Assembly: GCA_964354225.1 (NCBI GenBank)
Contig: CAYGZC010000028.1
Coordinates: 4,566 to 68,565, forward strand
Reading direction: 5' to 3'
Length of the DNA: 64,000 bases
Source of the DNA: CAYGZC01 sp964354225
Lineage (GTDB): Bacteria; Bacteroidota; Ignavibacteria; UBA10030; SZUA-254
The notes beneath the pieces were generated by a model that made no database searches, was not told where the DNA came from, and saw nothing but the letters and a program-made list of their open reading frames with translations. Positions within the stretch are counted from its first letter, which is position 1. Every line of letters starts with the position of its first letter. Positions 1 to 10,282 of this stretch are shown one piece after another. The translations under genes were made by a program, and so were the position numbers.

Positions 1-32
1 CAAGGAGAGGAGGTATTCATTTCTAAAAAGTT

Positions 33-1112
33 ATGAAAACACTTTGGCGAAAATTTTATAAGTGGATCGATGAACGAGTTGAGCTTGAAAATCTGGTTGA
101 GTTCATGGGAAAAAAATACGTCCCCGTTCATCGGCATTCTATATGGTATTACTTTGGCGGTGTATCACTGTTTCTCTTTATTATCCAGGTAATCACCGGT
201 ATTATGCTGCTTCTCTATTATAAAGGTGGAGAAGAGCTTGCATTCGAGAGCATTCAGTTTCTTATGTCGAAGGTACAATTCGGCTGGTTAATTCGTTCCA
301 TCCATAGTTGGGCCGCAAACCTGTTCATCCTCGCGGCAATGATCCACATGTTCAGTGTATTTTTCGAGCGGTCATACAGAAAACCTCGTGAAGTTACCTG
401 GGTGACTGGGATGCTGATGTTCTTCCTCGCACTCGGTTTTGGTTTTAGCGGTTATCTTTTACCATGGAATGAGCTTGCATTTTTTGCAACAAAAGTCGGA
501 ACCGATATTGCCGGTGTTGTGCCCTTCATCGGAAAACCACTGATGGTATTTCTCAGGAGTGGTGATGATGTTACCGGTGCCACACTCTCTCGTTTCTTTG
601 GTTTCCACGTAGCTGTATTTCCGGGAATTTTCACAGTGCTGTTAGGTATACATCTTATTCTTGTGCAGCGACAAGGCATGAGCGAACCAATTGGTATTCT
701 TACTGAGGATAAAAAAGAATTAAGAACGATGCCGTTCTTTCCAAATTTCCTGTTACGTGATATTCTTCTCTGGTTGATTGTATTGAATCTGCTTGCAATT
801 CTTGCAGTATTTTTCCCATGGGAATTGGGACATAAAGCCGATCCATTTGCATCAGCTCCGGCCGGTATCAAACCCGAGTGGTACTTTCTTTTTATGTTCC
901 AGACTTTAAAATATATCCCCGCGAAGGTTTTGGTTATTGATGGTGAGATTTTAGGCATTTTGCTTTTCAGTATCGCCGGTTTGTTCTGGCTCCTTGTTCC
1001 ATTTTGGGATCGGAAGAGCGCAAGAGGCGAGAAGAATCGTTTCATAAATTATATCGGCTTGTTCGTTGTTTTATACATCATCCTCTTTACAATTATTGGA
1101 TGGGTCGCATGA
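33..1112 (+). CDS. Cytochrome b of a bc-type quinol-oxidising complex
   Basis: This 359-residue membrane protein is a cytochrome b with the N-terminal (b6-like) and C-terminal (subunit IV-like) halves in one chain. Histidine pairs in two helices would hold the b hemes: RSIHSW and AAMIHM in the first, GFHVAV and LGIHLI in the second. The quinol-site motif PEWY is present in KPEWYFLF, followed by further hydrophobic helices. A purine-rich GGAGAGGAGG lies about 20 bases before the ATG. The stop overlaps the ATG of the next gene, an 11-heme cytochrome, so the two are translationally coupled and probably form one complex passing electrons from menaquinol to periplasmic c hemes. No Rieske gene is visible here; it could lie to the left of the window or be absent, as in Cbc-type complexes of Geobacter. 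Family is certain; the complex type is inferred. Confidence 0.93.
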   Translation: MKTLWRKFYKWIDERVELENLVEFMGKKYVPVHRHSIWYYFGGVSLFLFIIQVITGIMLLLYYKGGEELAFESIQFLMSKVQFGWLIRSIHSWAANLFILAAMIHMFSVFFERSYRKPREVTWVTGMLMFFLALGFGFSGYLLPWNELAFFATKVGTDIAGVVPFIGKPLMVFLRSGDDVTGATLSRFFGFHVAVFPGIFTVLLGIHLILVQRQGMSEPIGILTEDKKELRTMPFFPNFLLRDILLWLIVLNLLAILAVFFPWELGHKADPFASAPAGIKPEWYFLFMFQTLKYIPAKVLVIDGEILGILLFSIAGLFWLLVPFWDRKSARGEKNRFINYIGLFVVLYIILFTIIGWVA

Positions 1113-2587
1113 GAAGACAAATATTAATGATCGAAATTGTTGTTGTAACAACAATCTTATTCAGTGGATTAATAACAGCCGCCGATCAGTGTTTGAAATG
1201 CCACGAAGGACTGGGCGATAAACAATCTTCAATGTTCAAACATGGTATTCATTTTTCGAAAGGTATATCTTGTGCGGGCTGCCACGGAGGTAATTCAAAT
1301 ACTGATGATATGGAGCAAGCAATGAGCGCGAAGGAAGGATTCATCGGCGTGCCAAAGGGTGACGATATCTCAAAAACATGCGCTAATTGTCATTCAAATA
1401 CCGAGAGGATGAAAGAATTTGGCTCATCACTTCCCACAAATCAATGGGAAAACTTGCAAACAAGTGTTCATTCAAAATCTGCACTGAAGGGAAAAGAGCA
1501 TATTGCACAATGTACCACTTGCCACGGTATTCACAACATCGTCTCTACTAAAAATCCAACGTCACCCGTCTATCCATTAAATGTTGTGAAAACTTGTACA
1601 AAGTGTCATGCTGATATTGCTTCTATGAAAACGTACAATCCGTCGCTGCCGGTAGATCAATTGGAGAAGTATCGAACGAGTATACACGGGATGAAGAATG
1701 CAAAAGGTGATTCGAAAGTTGCTGAATGTGCAAGCTGCCATGGCAGCCACGATATACGTAATGCGAAAGATGCGAAATCAAAGATATATGCAGTGAATCT
1801 ACCCCAGACTTGTTCAAACTGCCACAGCAATGCCGAGTACATGAAAGAATACAATGTACCGACGAACCAATTCGAGAAATTCTCGAAGAGTGTTCATGGG
1901 TTGGCTCTTCTACAAAAACACGATGTTGCTGCGCCTGCCTGTAACGATTGTCATGGGAATCATGGTGCCACACCACCCGGTATTGAGTCAATATCAAAAG
2001 TATGCGGTACATGCCATGCATTAAATGCCGATTTGTTCTCAGCAAGTCCGCATAAAAAAGTATTTGATGAAAGAAAACTTCCTGAATGTGAAACATGCCA
2101 CGGAAATCATGAGATCATAGCTGCAACAGACAAACTTCTCGGAGTTTCTCCCAATGCAGTTTGCAGCAAATGCCACCATGAGAATGAAAACCCAAAAGGA
2201 TATGTTGTTGCAAAAACAATGCGACAGCTTATCGATACCCTTGAATTTTCGGAACAGAATGCCAATTCAGTGGTAACTGATGCGGAACAGAAAGGTATGG
2301 AAATCTCGGAAGCAAAGTTCAAGTTAAAAGATATTCGGCAATCAAGATTGCAGGCGCGCACGATGGTTCATTCGTTTAACGAGGAAAAATTCCGTGAAGT
2401 TGTTGAAAAGGGATTAACAGTTTCATCGGTTGTTGCTGAAGAAGGCAAGCAGGCAATCGATGAATATTATTTCCGTCGATGGGGATTAGGCATTGCGACA
2501 TTGTTCATTACAATTGTTGGAATTTCGTTATACATAACCATCCGGCGGATCGAGCGTAAGCAGCAAAACAAGACATTTATTAAATAA
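1109..2587 (+). CDS. Membrane-anchored 11-heme cytochrome c
   Basis: I start this gene at the ATG overlapping the cytochrome b stop (ATGA), which gives MRRQIL followed by a hydrophobic export signal; the open frame extends further upstream but only inside cytochrome b. Eleven CxxCH c-heme motifs follow in order: CLKCH, CAGCH, CANCH, CTTCH, CTKCH, CASCH, CSNCH, CNDCH, CGTCH, CETCH and CSKCH. A helical heme-free stretch follows, then a C-terminal transmembrane helix with a basic tail (RRIERKQQ). The heme domain therefore sits in the periplasm, tethered to the inner membrane. Repeated segments of the kind [13 protein letters not shown] and [16 protein letters not shown] suggest internal duplication of a two-heme unit. 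It is the likely electron acceptor of the neighbouring cytochrome b. The exact family was not identified. Confidence 0.9.
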   Translation: MRRQILMIEIVVVTTILFSGLITAADQCLKCHEGLGDKQSSMFKHGIHFSKGISCAGCHGGNSNTDDMEQAMSAKEGFIGVPKGDDISKTCANCHSNTERMKEFGSSLPTNQWENLQTSVHSKSALKGKEHIAQCTTCHGIHNIVSTKNPTSPVYPLNVVKTCTKCHADIASMKTYNPSLPVDQLEKYRTSIHGMKNAKGDSKVAECASCHGSHDIRNAKDAKSKIYAVNLPQTCSNCHSNAEYMKEYNVPTNQFEKFSKSVHGLALLQKHDVAAPACNDCHGNHGATPPGIESISKVCGTCHALNADLFSASPHKKVFDERKLPECETCHGNHEIIAATDKLLGVSPNAVCSKCHHENENPKGYVVAKTMRQLIDTLEFSEQNANSVVTDAEQKGMEISEAKFKLKDIRQSRLQARTMVHSFNEEKFREVVEKGLTVSSVVAEEGKQAIDEYYFRRWGLGIATLFITIVGISLYITIRRIERKQQNKTFIK

Positions 2588-2599
2588 GAAAGAGAAATA

Positions 2600-4843
2600 A
2601 TGAATTTAGGCCAAATTAGTATACTAATTGGATTCTTTGCGGCACTTGGTGCAACAATTGCATTCTACAGAAGTGAAAAATTAAAAACATCATTAAAATC
2701 TGGGCAAGCTCTGCTCACTTCCGGTCAAAAGATATCGAACAGGTTGTATCTAATAATGTTTGCTTCCGGACTTGTTGCATCTGCGGCTCTTTTCTATCTA
2801 ATATTGACACATCAATTCCAATATTCGTATGTTGCTCGCTATAGCTCACGAGACCTTCCATTGTTATATTTGATATCAGCTTTTTGGGCTGGTCAAGAAG
2901 GTACTTTTCTATTCTGGGTTTTGATGACGAGCATTATGGGATGGATGTTCCTGCGCGCAACTAAGAATGAAGACGGCTATGCAATGTCGGTTGTCAGCGG
3001 ATTCTCTGCGTTTCTTTATATATTGATGTTAGTGAAAAGTCCTTTTGGGACAACAACAACTATTCCTGCCGATGGTTCTGGATTGAATCCGTTGTTACAA
3101 GATCCATGGATGGCGATTCACCCGCCGATATTGTTTTTGGGGTATGCGGCAACAACTTTTCCATTTGCACTTGTAATATCCGGACTAGCCAGAAGAAATT
3201 ATGAGCGCTGGTTTTCATCAGGATTTTCGTGGACACTTTTTGCATCCCTCGCGCTCGGTGCTGGAATTATCATCGGTGGCTTTTGGGCTTATGAAGTTTT
3301 GGGCTGGGGTGGTTATTGGGGATGGGACCCGGTCGAAAATTCATCCCTCGTTCCCTGGATCACATTACTTGTGCTCATGCACGGACTCGTCGTTCAAAAA
3401 TCAAAAGGTTCGCTGGTACGAACTAATATTTTCTTTGCGATTATTTCATTCGTTCTTGTAATCTATGCAACATTTCTTACCCGAAGTGGTATCCTTGCTA
3501 ACTTTTCCGTTCACTCGTTTGAAGATTTAGGTATCAATAATTATCTGATTGGCGGGATGGTGCTCTGCATCGTGTTAGGTATCGGATTGTTTCTAACGCG
3601 TTTCGGCGGAATTAAATCTCCAAAGGTTGATTTATCGAACATAAATAGAGAGATGACACTTTTTTTAAGTCTCTATGTTCTGGGTGCGAGTGCTTTATTT
3701 ATTTTTGTAGGGATGTCGTCTCCAATCATTACCGGCTTGTTAGGCAAAGCATCGCAGGTTGATACTTCGTTCTATAATAAAGTAAATTTGCCCATTGCGA
3801 TTGTGATGGCACTATTACTCGGAATAACTCCATTTCTCGGCTGGACTGAGGAGAAAAAATCCGGTTTGCTGAAACGAATTTCAATGTCACTCGCATTGAC
3901 TGTCCTTGCGTGCATCATCTCGTATGTTGCCGGGGTTACTTCTGTTCTATTATTATTGTTTGTCGGAAGTGCAGTGTTTGGTTTGATCAGTAATGTCATA
4001 ATTGTATTCCGGCAGTATCGCTCAGGTCTGCTTACTATTGGTGGACCGATTTCTCATATTGGGGTTGCATTACTATTGATTGGAATTATTGGTTCTGGTA
4101 AATTCGATGAATCAACAAAAACAATCTTAAAGCAGGGTGAGCCGCAGTCTATTTACGGATATCAATTTACATTTCAAGGGATATCAAATCCGACCGCGCT
4201 CAAACCGTTAATCAATATTGAAGTATCAGATGGTAAAAGCTCTTTTATTGCCAATCCAAAATTATATTACAGTGAATACAATAAAGCAATGATGCGCGAA
4301 CCGGATATCAAGGTTCTTCCTTTGAAAGATTTGTATATATCACCACTCGAATTGAAATCCTTTAAGTCGGAACACGCTCACAATCCGGCATATGAAATCA
4401 CGAAAGGTGAAACGAAAGATATTGGCGGCTATCAAATGAGCTTTGTCCGATTCGACATGGGGCAGCACCAAACGGGTGGAATGGCTGTGGGTGCAGTGCT
4501 GAATGTGACAGTAAACGGAAAAACCCAAGAAGTAATTCCACAGCTAACATTCAATGAGCGCGGAGAGCGAAAACCAATTCCTGCCGATTTGCCAACGTTG
4601 AATCAGATGGGAAGCTATGCAGCGAAACCGCAGATTGCCCTTACTGCCATTAGTGTTGAGGAGAAAAAAATTATGCTTGAGTTGCTCGGCTTTAGTCAGC
4701 ATATTGGCACTCCGCAGGTGCAAGAACTTGTTGTTGATATCAGCATCAAGCCGCTAATGATGGTAGTTTGGACGGGCGTTGTTTTGATTATGGTTGGAAC
4801 GCTGATTGCATGGCGACGGCGGATGCTTCAAAAAGCAGAATGA
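2600..4843 (+). CDS. ccmF: CcmF-like cytochrome c heme lyase
   Basis: This is a 747-residue polytopic membrane protein of the CcmF/CcsA heme-handling family. The tryptophan-rich WWD signature is clear in GWGGYWGWDPVENSSLVPW at about residues 234-252, and conserved histidines flank it (MAIHPP before, MHGL after). Many transmembrane helices come first, then a periplasmic domain from about residue 510 to 710, and a last helix ending WRRRM. CcmF ligates heme delivered by CcmE to apocytochromes c. It starts 12 bases after the multiheme gene, preceded by AGAAAGAGA as a weak ribosome site, so it belongs to the same operon. That fits the large demand for heme attachment here. Other ccm genes are not in the window. 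A terminator closes the operon. Confidence 0.93.
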   Translation: MNLGQISILIGFFAALGATIAFYRSEKLKTSLKSGQALLTSGQKISNRLYLIMFASGLVASAALFYLILTHQFQYSYVARYSSRDLPLLYLISAFWAGQEGTFLFWVLMTSIMGWMFLRATKNEDGYAMSVVSGFSAFLYILMLVKSPFGTTTTIPADGSGLNPLLQDPWMAIHPPILFLGYAATTFPFALVISGLARRNYERWFSSGFSWTLFASLALGAGIIIGGFWAYEVLGWGGYWGWDPVENSSLVPWITLLVLMHGLVVQKSKGSLVRTNIFFAIISFVLVIYATFLTRSGILANFSVHSFEDLGINNYLIGGMVLCIVLGIGLFLTRFGGIKSPKVDLSNINREMTLFLSLYVLGASALFIFVGMSSPIITGLLGKASQVDTSFYNKVNLPIAIVMALLLGITPFLGWTEEKKSGLLKRISMSLALTVLACIISYVAGVTSVLLLLFVGSAVFGLISNVIIVFRQYRSGLLTIGGPISHIGVALLLIGIIGSGKFDESTKTILKQGEPQSIYGYQFTFQGISNPTALKPLINIEVSDGKSSFIANPKLYYSEYNKAMMREPDIKVLPLKDLYISPLELKSFKSEHAHNPAYEITKGETKDIGGYQMSFVRFDMGQHQTGGMAVGAVLNVTVNGKTQEVIPQLTFNERGERKPIPADLPTLNQMGSYAAKPQIALTAISVEEKKIMLELLGFSQHIGTPQVQELVVDISIKPLMMVVWTGVVLIMVGTLIAWRRRMLQKAE

Positions 4844-4873
4844 TGTTATGAGATAGTTTCACTTACAAAATTG

Positions 4874-4905
4874 AAAGCCCCGCCGACAGCCGGTGGGGCT
4901 TTTTA
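4874..4905 (+). terminator. Rho-independent terminator after ccmF
   Basis: AAAGCCCC and GGGGCTTT pair as a strong stem with the inner GCCGACAGCCGGT loop, followed by a T run. It ends the cytochrome b, multiheme, ccmF operon. The rest of the gap up to 5140 holds only a short CAGAGG-word stretch near 4950-4972 and AT-rich sequence. Confidence 0.88.
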
Positions 4906-5140
4906 ATTTACACAACATTCTCAGCGTATCTTTGTTGAGATGTCTCACGCAGAGGTACAGAGGATACAGAGGAAAATTCAAGAATTTTTACATTTTTTAT
5001 CATGTTGCAAGTGAATGACAATTTTTCTACCTTTTTAGGCAGAAACTAAATTAAAAACAGTATTGAACCAATAATATAATATTTAATTAGCGTAGCTTCG
5101 GCTACTGTCTTTTCGTAATCTAGTAACTTATGACATACAA

Positions 5141-7525
5141 ATGAGTAAAGAAGCATTCTCTCGTGTTTTAATTGATAAAGCTCTTGAAAATTCAGGGTGG
5201 GATTTATTGGATCCGCATTCTCTTGAATTTGAGCATCATTCGATTGATGGACGCGCGGATTATATCTTAAAAGATAAATATGGGCGTGCACTCTGCGTGA
5301 TTGAGGCAAAGAAAGAAGAACTCGATCCGTACGATGCAAAAGAACAGGCACGCGGGTATGCTGCGAATCGTAATGCACCATTTGTTATTCTTACTAACGG
5401 CATTGTTCATTACTTCTGGAATCTTCAGCAAGCTGCGCACCAAGATGCATATCGCATTGAACGGCTGCCTTCTAGAGAGGATTTAGAACGACAACTTCTT
5501 AAGAACCTTAATCCTCCGCGCCAATTACAAACGGAACGCATTACACCGGAGTATCTTAAACCATTACGGGGCGACTTAACACTTCGCGGCTATCAAATCC
5601 GGGCAATGGATGTGATTGCACAGCAGTTTGATACTTTAGGAAAAAGGAAGTTCCTCCTTGAAATGGCAACGGGAACCGGCAAAACATTACTTTGCGCTGC
5701 ATTGATTCGAAGATTTCTTTTAACAAGAAATGCCGAACGAGTTCTTTTTATTGTGGACCGCATCGAACTCGCCAAACAAACAATGGAAGATTTTAATGTT
5801 ATTCTTCCTGAGTATAATCCTGTCATTTATAAGACAGCGAGGAGAACAGGTGAATTGTTGGGTTCATCTGTGGTTGTCGCAACCATCCAATCTTTACTGA
5901 TGGATCGTAGATACCGCGAGGAATTTACGCCGTTCTATTTTGATCTCGTTATCAATGATGAAGCTCATCGTTCGATTTACGGCGATGCACGCGAGGTTGT
6001 TCAATTTTTCCAAGGAACACGCCTCGGATTGACAGCAACGCCAAAGGCATATTTGAAAAATGTGGACGCTGCCAAACTTTCTCAGGAAAATCCAAAAGCA
6101 TTAGAAGCACGTCTCTTGCGGGATACATATCACTATTTTGGCTGTGAACCCGGAGAGCCAACATATCGGTACGATATCATCGATGCTGCAAACGATCCGG
6201 AAGGACCATTCCTCTGCCAACCGAAAATCTTCGATGTGCGTTCAGACATTACAACACAAGCACTGGAAGATGCTGGTTGGACAGTTACCATCAACGAGCA
6301 GGAAGAAACATACAAGATTCAAGACCTTGAAAGAAAAATATTTACTCCTCACCGAAATTATGTCATGTGCGATGCGTTCTTACAGAATGCACAACGGTCA
6401 CCGGATGGGCAGATTGGCAAGTCCATTATCTTTGCAGTGAACCAAACACATGCAACTGCTATTACCAAAATACTGAATGAACTTCGCCCGAGTGTTGCGC
6501 TTACCATTACGTCACGAATTCCCGATGCTTCGAGCTTAGCAAAGGAATTCCGTGATGGCAAACGATCCGAACGCGTTGCTGTTTCTGTGGACATGCTTTC
6601 GACCGGATATAATTGCAGAGACCTTCTCAATGTTGTTTTAATGCGACCTATCTTTTCTCCTACCGAATATATCCAGATCAAAGGGCGGGGAACAAGAAGA
6701 TACGCATTTGTCATAAACAACGCAGAGTACGAGAAGAAGTATTACTTCCTATTAGATTTCTGTGCCGTTGCCGAGTACTTTGAAGAGAAATATGATTACA
6801 ACGCACCGCTGAAGGTTCGTACCTCTGGTGGTTCTACATCTGCGCCGGTTCGTTATCAGCCGCCTGAAGGTGGTGGGATTGTAAGCGATACCGGAGAAAC
6901 ATACAGCCCAAGAACGGATATTCCAACCTGGGAAGGTATCGACCGCGTTATCAAACAAGAAGTGCGTATCGTCGGGCCAAACGGCGAAAAAGTCGATGTG
7001 ATGACATTCCGCGGATCGTTCGAACGAGACATAAAAGATTATGTGCAGATGGATGAAGAACTTCAGCAAGCTGTGGAAATAGAAGATGACGATTCCATTG
7101 AGACAATTGTGCAGGAACGATTCTATCATCGCCCGGAAATGTTCTATTCACCGGATAAGCTGATTATTTCATATGGTGTCCCTGCTACAACTCCTGCATT
7201 TGTATATAATGCGCTTGGTAAGAAACCATTGCCGACAAAACAGGAAATCATTTCGGATACGGTCGATTCTATCGCAGCGCAGTTTAACCTTCGGTACAAT
7301 GAACAAAAATGGCTAAATGCCACAGCGGAACTCATTGCAGATGATCCGGCAGCTTTGAAAGATTTCTTAGAAGGAAAAACAACAATTTTTGAACGAAGCC
7401 AATTTAGGTTACTAGGTGATCTTCATGCTTTAATGCAATTCAGAGAGCGCGATGCTGCCTTTGAAGCTCTGCGGCAGTCATTGTTGGTCCGTCAAGTTAC
7501 ATTGGCGGCAGGAGCAACAACATAG
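5141..7525 (+). CDS. hsdR: Type I restriction enzyme R subunit (EcoEI type)
   Basis: This is the 794-residue motor and nuclease subunit of a type I restriction-modification system. The N-terminal PD-(D/E)xK nuclease is seen as GRADYIL followed by VIEAKK (about residues 35-58). The superfamily 2 translocase has Walker A ATGTGKT (about 175-181), motif II DEAH (from about 273), LTATP for motif III and a motif VI in QIKGRGTRR. The C-terminal part should bind the methylase complex. Length fits the shorter EcoEI-like R subunits rather than the roughly 1000-residue EcoKI type. It is first in an operon with hsdM, hsdS and a fourth gene. It would cut unmethylated DNA after translocation. No frameshift or missing motif was seen. 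Confidence 0.95.
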   Translation: MSKEAFSRVLIDKALENSGWDLLDPHSLEFEHHSIDGRADYILKDKYGRALCVIEAKKEELDPYDAKEQARGYAANRNAPFVILTNGIVHYFWNLQQAAHQDAYRIERLPSREDLERQLLKNLNPPRQLQTERITPEYLKPLRGDLTLRGYQIRAMDVIAQQFDTLGKRKFLLEMATGTGKTLLCAALIRRFLLTRNAERVLFIVDRIELAKQTMEDFNVILPEYNPVIYKTARRTGELLGSSVVVATIQSLLMDRRYREEFTPFYFDLVINDEAHRSIYGDAREVVQFFQGTRLGLTATPKAYLKNVDAAKLSQENPKALEARLLRDTYHYFGCEPGEPTYRYDIIDAANDPEGPFLCQPKIFDVRSDITTQALEDAGWTVTINEQEETYKIQDLERKIFTPHRNYVMCDAFLQNAQRSPDGQIGKSIIFAVNQTHATAITKILNELRPSVALTITSRIPDASSLAKEFRDGKRSERVAVSVDMLSTGYNCRDLLNVVLMRPIFSPTEYIQIKGRGTRRYAFVINNAEYEKKYYFLLDFCAVAEYFEEKYDYNAPLKVRTSGGSTSAPVRYQPPEGGGIVSDTGETYSPRTDIPTWEGIDRVIKQEVRIVGPNGEKVDVMTFRGSFERDIKDYVQMDEELQQAVEIEDDDSIETIVQERFYHRPEMFYSPDKLIISYGVPATTPAFVYNALGKKPLPTKQEIISDTVDSIAAQFNLRYNEQKWLNATAELIADDPAALKDFLEGKTTIFERSQFRLLGDLHALMQFRERDAAFEALRQSLLVRQVTLAAGATT

Positions 7526-7577
7526 TTCTTTCATTTGTCATCACCACGTGTAAAGAAAAAAGAAACGAACAAGTCTT

Positions 7578-9089
7578 ATGCAAAACGGAACAACGAAAAC
7601 AATGAACGGCTCTAATTTCTTCTCCTCGGGATTGCGTGAAAAGATCGACCGCCTAATGAATGTTCTGTGGGCGGGAGGCGTCAACAACCCGATGGATTCC
7701 ATAGAACAGCTTTCATATCTCGTCTTTCTACGCCTGCTTTCCGAGCGGGACGAAATGCAAGCCGCATTGGATAAAAAGTATAAACGCATCTTCTCGGGCG
7801 ATTGGGCAAAGTATGCATGGGGCAACTTTGTTACGCTTACCGGCGACGCATTGTTCGATGCCGTCCGTGGAGCGATAGAAAAATTTTCCGAGCTTCCCCA
7901 GCTTTCGTCAACCGGTAAAGAACTTTTCCGGCAGGCGAATTTAAAAATATATGATCGGCCTACACTTCGCACAGTCATTCAAGAACTGAACGAAATGGAT
8001 ATATCTCCACACAGCGGGCAAGATATCAAAGGAGATATGTATGAGTATCTTTTGAGTAAGCTTGCACAATCGGGCACCAACGGACAATTCCGTACACCGC
8101 GCCATATTATCGATATGATCGTTGCTATCGTCGATCCGAAACCAAAAGACCGTATTTGTGATCCCGCATGCGGAACGGCGGGATTCCTTATTGCCGCTTA
8201 TACACACATTCTTCAGAAAAACACAAAGTCGGCTGATCTTGCACGCGGTGTGAAAGACGGAAGCTCGTTAAGCCCGGCGGAATTCAAATTTCTTGAAGAG
8301 CAGGCGTTTACGGGATACGATAATGATCCCAATATGGTCAAGATCGCTATTATGAATCTCTATCTTCATCAACTTGATAAAGCAAAAATTGAACGTTGGA
8401 ATCCGCTTACGGCCAATATAGGTAATTCGTATCCCGGCAAGCTATACGACGTAATTCTTGCCAATCCACCGTTTGCAGGAAAGATTCAGAAAGAAAGTAT
8501 ACTTGCCGACATCGGATTAGATACGCGCGATACAGAATTACTTTTTGTCAAATGGTTCATCGATCATTTAGCGCCCAAGGGGCGTGCCGGTGTGATTGTA
8601 CCAAATGGTGTACTCTTTGGTTCCAGCAAGGCAGATAAGAAAGTGCGCGAGCTTCTCTTAACAACATGTGAGTTGCAGGCAGTGATTAGTTTGCCTTCGG
8701 GCGTGTTCAAGCCGTATTCCGGTGTCGGCACGGCAGTGCTCATCTTTCAAAAACATTCCCCATCTAAGTCTGTCTGGTTCTATGAATTGACAGCAGATGG
8801 ATTTTCGTTAGATGATAAGCGAATTCCAAATCCAGAAAAACCACTGGGCGACATTCCCGATGTTCTTGCCAAATGGCAAACAAAAGAAGAAGGACCAAAT
8901 AGTTTCTGCGTTCCAATTGAGCGGATAGAGGAAAACAACTGGAACCTTATGGCGGGACGATACAAACCGTTAGTTGTTTCTACTGTAAAGCATGACCCGC
9001 CGGATACAATTATTGGCGAGATTATAGAACTTGAAACAAAGATAGCCGACCGCGCGGCGAAGCTCCAAGAGGCACTGCAGAAAAAATGA
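7578..9089 (+). CDS. hsdM: Type I restriction-modification DNA methyltransferase M subunit
   Basis: This is a 503-residue N6-adenine methyltransferase. The N-terminal helical HsdM domain (LREKIDRLMNVLWAGG) is followed by the SAM-binding motif DPACGTAGF at about residue 195 and the catalytic NPPF at 296-299. With HsdS it methylates the recognition site; with HsdR added it restricts. The ATG at 7578 is taken, but a second in-frame ATG eight codons later (MNGSNFF) is possible. It follows hsdR by 52 bases and its stop overlaps the hsdS start by four bases, so M and S are co-translated. Confidence 0.95.
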   Translation: MQNGTTKTMNGSNFFSSGLREKIDRLMNVLWAGGVNNPMDSIEQLSYLVFLRLLSERDEMQAALDKKYKRIFSGDWAKYAWGNFVTLTGDALFDAVRGAIEKFSELPQLSSTGKELFRQANLKIYDRPTLRTVIQELNEMDISPHSGQDIKGDMYEYLLSKLAQSGTNGQFRTPRHIIDMIVAIVDPKPKDRICDPACGTAGFLIAAYTHILQKNTKSADLARGVKDGSSLSPAEFKFLEEQAFTGYDNDPNMVKIAIMNLYLHQLDKAKIERWNPLTANIGNSYPGKLYDVILANPPFAGKIQKESILADIGLDTRDTELLFVKWFIDHLAPKGRAGVIVPNGVLFGSSKADKKVRELLLTTCELQAVISLPSGVFKPYSGVGTAVLIFQKHSPSKSVWFYELTADGFSLDDKRIPNPEKPLGDIPDVLAKWQTKEEGPNSFCVPIERIEENNWNLMAGRYKPLVVSTVKHDPPDTIIGEIIELETKIADRAAKLQEALQKK

Positions 9090-10282
9090 GCAAGTGGGAA
9101 AGCAAAAAGTTGCTTGATGTTGCCTATGTCATACGGGGTGTTACGTTTGACAAGGGAGATGTAAGCAATTCGCTATCAGAAGGTTTGGTTCCTATCCTCC
9201 GTGCTGGAAATATTGGAAATAAACTCGATACGAAAAACGATCTTATCTATGTGCCCGCTCATAAAGTGGGAAAAGAACAATTACTTCAAGTCGGTGATGT
9301 CGCAATTTGTATGTCTTCAGGTAGTCCTGATATAGTTGGAAAAACCTCGAAGTTGGAGGAGACATGGAAAGGGTCTGTTGGTGCTTTTTGTGCAATCATA
9401 CGATTTAATCAAAATGTTATTCCAAAATTTGGGGCTTTATATTTTCAAAGTCGTGCTTTCATTTGTTGGAGAAAGCAGCAAGCCGAAGGTGCGAACATAA
9501 AGAATATAAGAAAATCCGATCTTGAATCATTGATGTTACCAGTTCCCCCGCTTACCGAGCAAGAGCGCATTGTACTCATTTTGGACGAAGCGGAAGAAAT
9601 GAAGCGGCTCCGCGCCCAAGCCAGCAACCGCACCGCCGATCTTATACCTGCTTTGTTGGATGAGATGTTTGGGGATATAGGATCAAATAATAAAAAATGG
9701 AATTTCTGCAAACTTGGTGAAATCTGCATGATAAACCCACGGTTTATTGGAAAAGAATTGATAGACGAGGACGAGGTATCATTTATTCCAATGAGTGAAG
9801 TTGATCAAAACGAGGGGAGAATATTATCAAACTTAACCGTAAAGTTCGGAGATGTTAAACGAGGATATACATCATTTATTGATGGCGATATTCTTTTCGC
9901 TAAAATCACACCTTGTATGGAAAACGGAAAAGCAGCATTTGTTAATAACCTATTCAATGGTGTTGGTTTTGGCTCTACTGAATTTCATGTACTCCGACCA
10001 AAAAAGGAAATTGATGCAATATTTCTTCTCTCATTGATTCGAAGGGAGAGTTTTAGGCAACAAGCAAAAGCAAGCTTTACTGGTACAGCAGGACAGAAAC
10101 GTGTCCCTGTTGATTTCTTAATAAATTACTCTTTAGCTTTACCACCGCTTGCTCTTCAAAAAGAATTTGCAGCAAGAGTGGAAGAAATCCGCGCGATCTC
10201 ATCGGATCAATCTGTTGCAGATCAAAAGCTCGAATCTCTCTTCCAATCACTTCTCCACCGTGCATTTGAAGGAGAATTATGA
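9086..10282 (+). CDS. hsdS: Type I restriction-modification specificity subunit
   Basis: This 398-residue protein has the usual HsdS architecture: two target-recognition domains, each followed by a conserved helical spacer. The first domain covers about residues 1-150 and ends at LPVPPLTEQERIVLILDEAEEMKRL; the second covers about 205-350 and ends at LALPPLALQKEFAARVEEI. The two PP-L-Q-x-F/I motifs mark the spacer starts. Each recognition domain sets one half of a split DNA target. The gene overlaps hsdM upstream and the next gene downstream by four bases each. No second partial hsdS or inverted repeat suggesting a shufflon was seen. Confidence 0.93.
   Translation: MSKWESKKLLDVAYVIRGVTFDKGDVSNSLSEGLVPILRAGNIGNKLDTKNDLIYVPAHKVGKEQLLQVGDVAICMSSGSPDIVGKTSKLEETWKGSVGAFCAIIRFNQNVIPKFGALYFQSRAFICWRKQQAEGANIKNIRKSDLESLMLPVPPLTEQERIVLILDEAEEMKRLRAQASNRTADLIPALLDEMFGDIGSNNKKWNFCKLGEICMINPRFIGKELIDEDEVSFIPMSEVDQNEGRILSNLTVKFGDVKRGYTSFIDGDILFAKITPCMENGKAAFVNNLFNGVGFGSTEFHVLRPKKEIDAIFLLSLIRRESFRQQAKASFTGTAGQKRVPVDFLINYSLALPPLALQKEFAARVEEIRAISSDQSVADQKLESLFQSLLHRAFEGEL

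Noticed and set aside
1004..1108. N-terminal extension of the multiheme cytochrome inside cytochrome b
   Set aside because: The extension has no export signal and lies in the coding region of the previous gene; the ATG at 1109 gives a proper signal peptide and an ATGA overlap.
4936..4972. CAGAGG-word stretch before hsdR as a further periodic array
   Set aside because: Only three words with unequal spacing (8 and 9 bases); too short to separate from chance.
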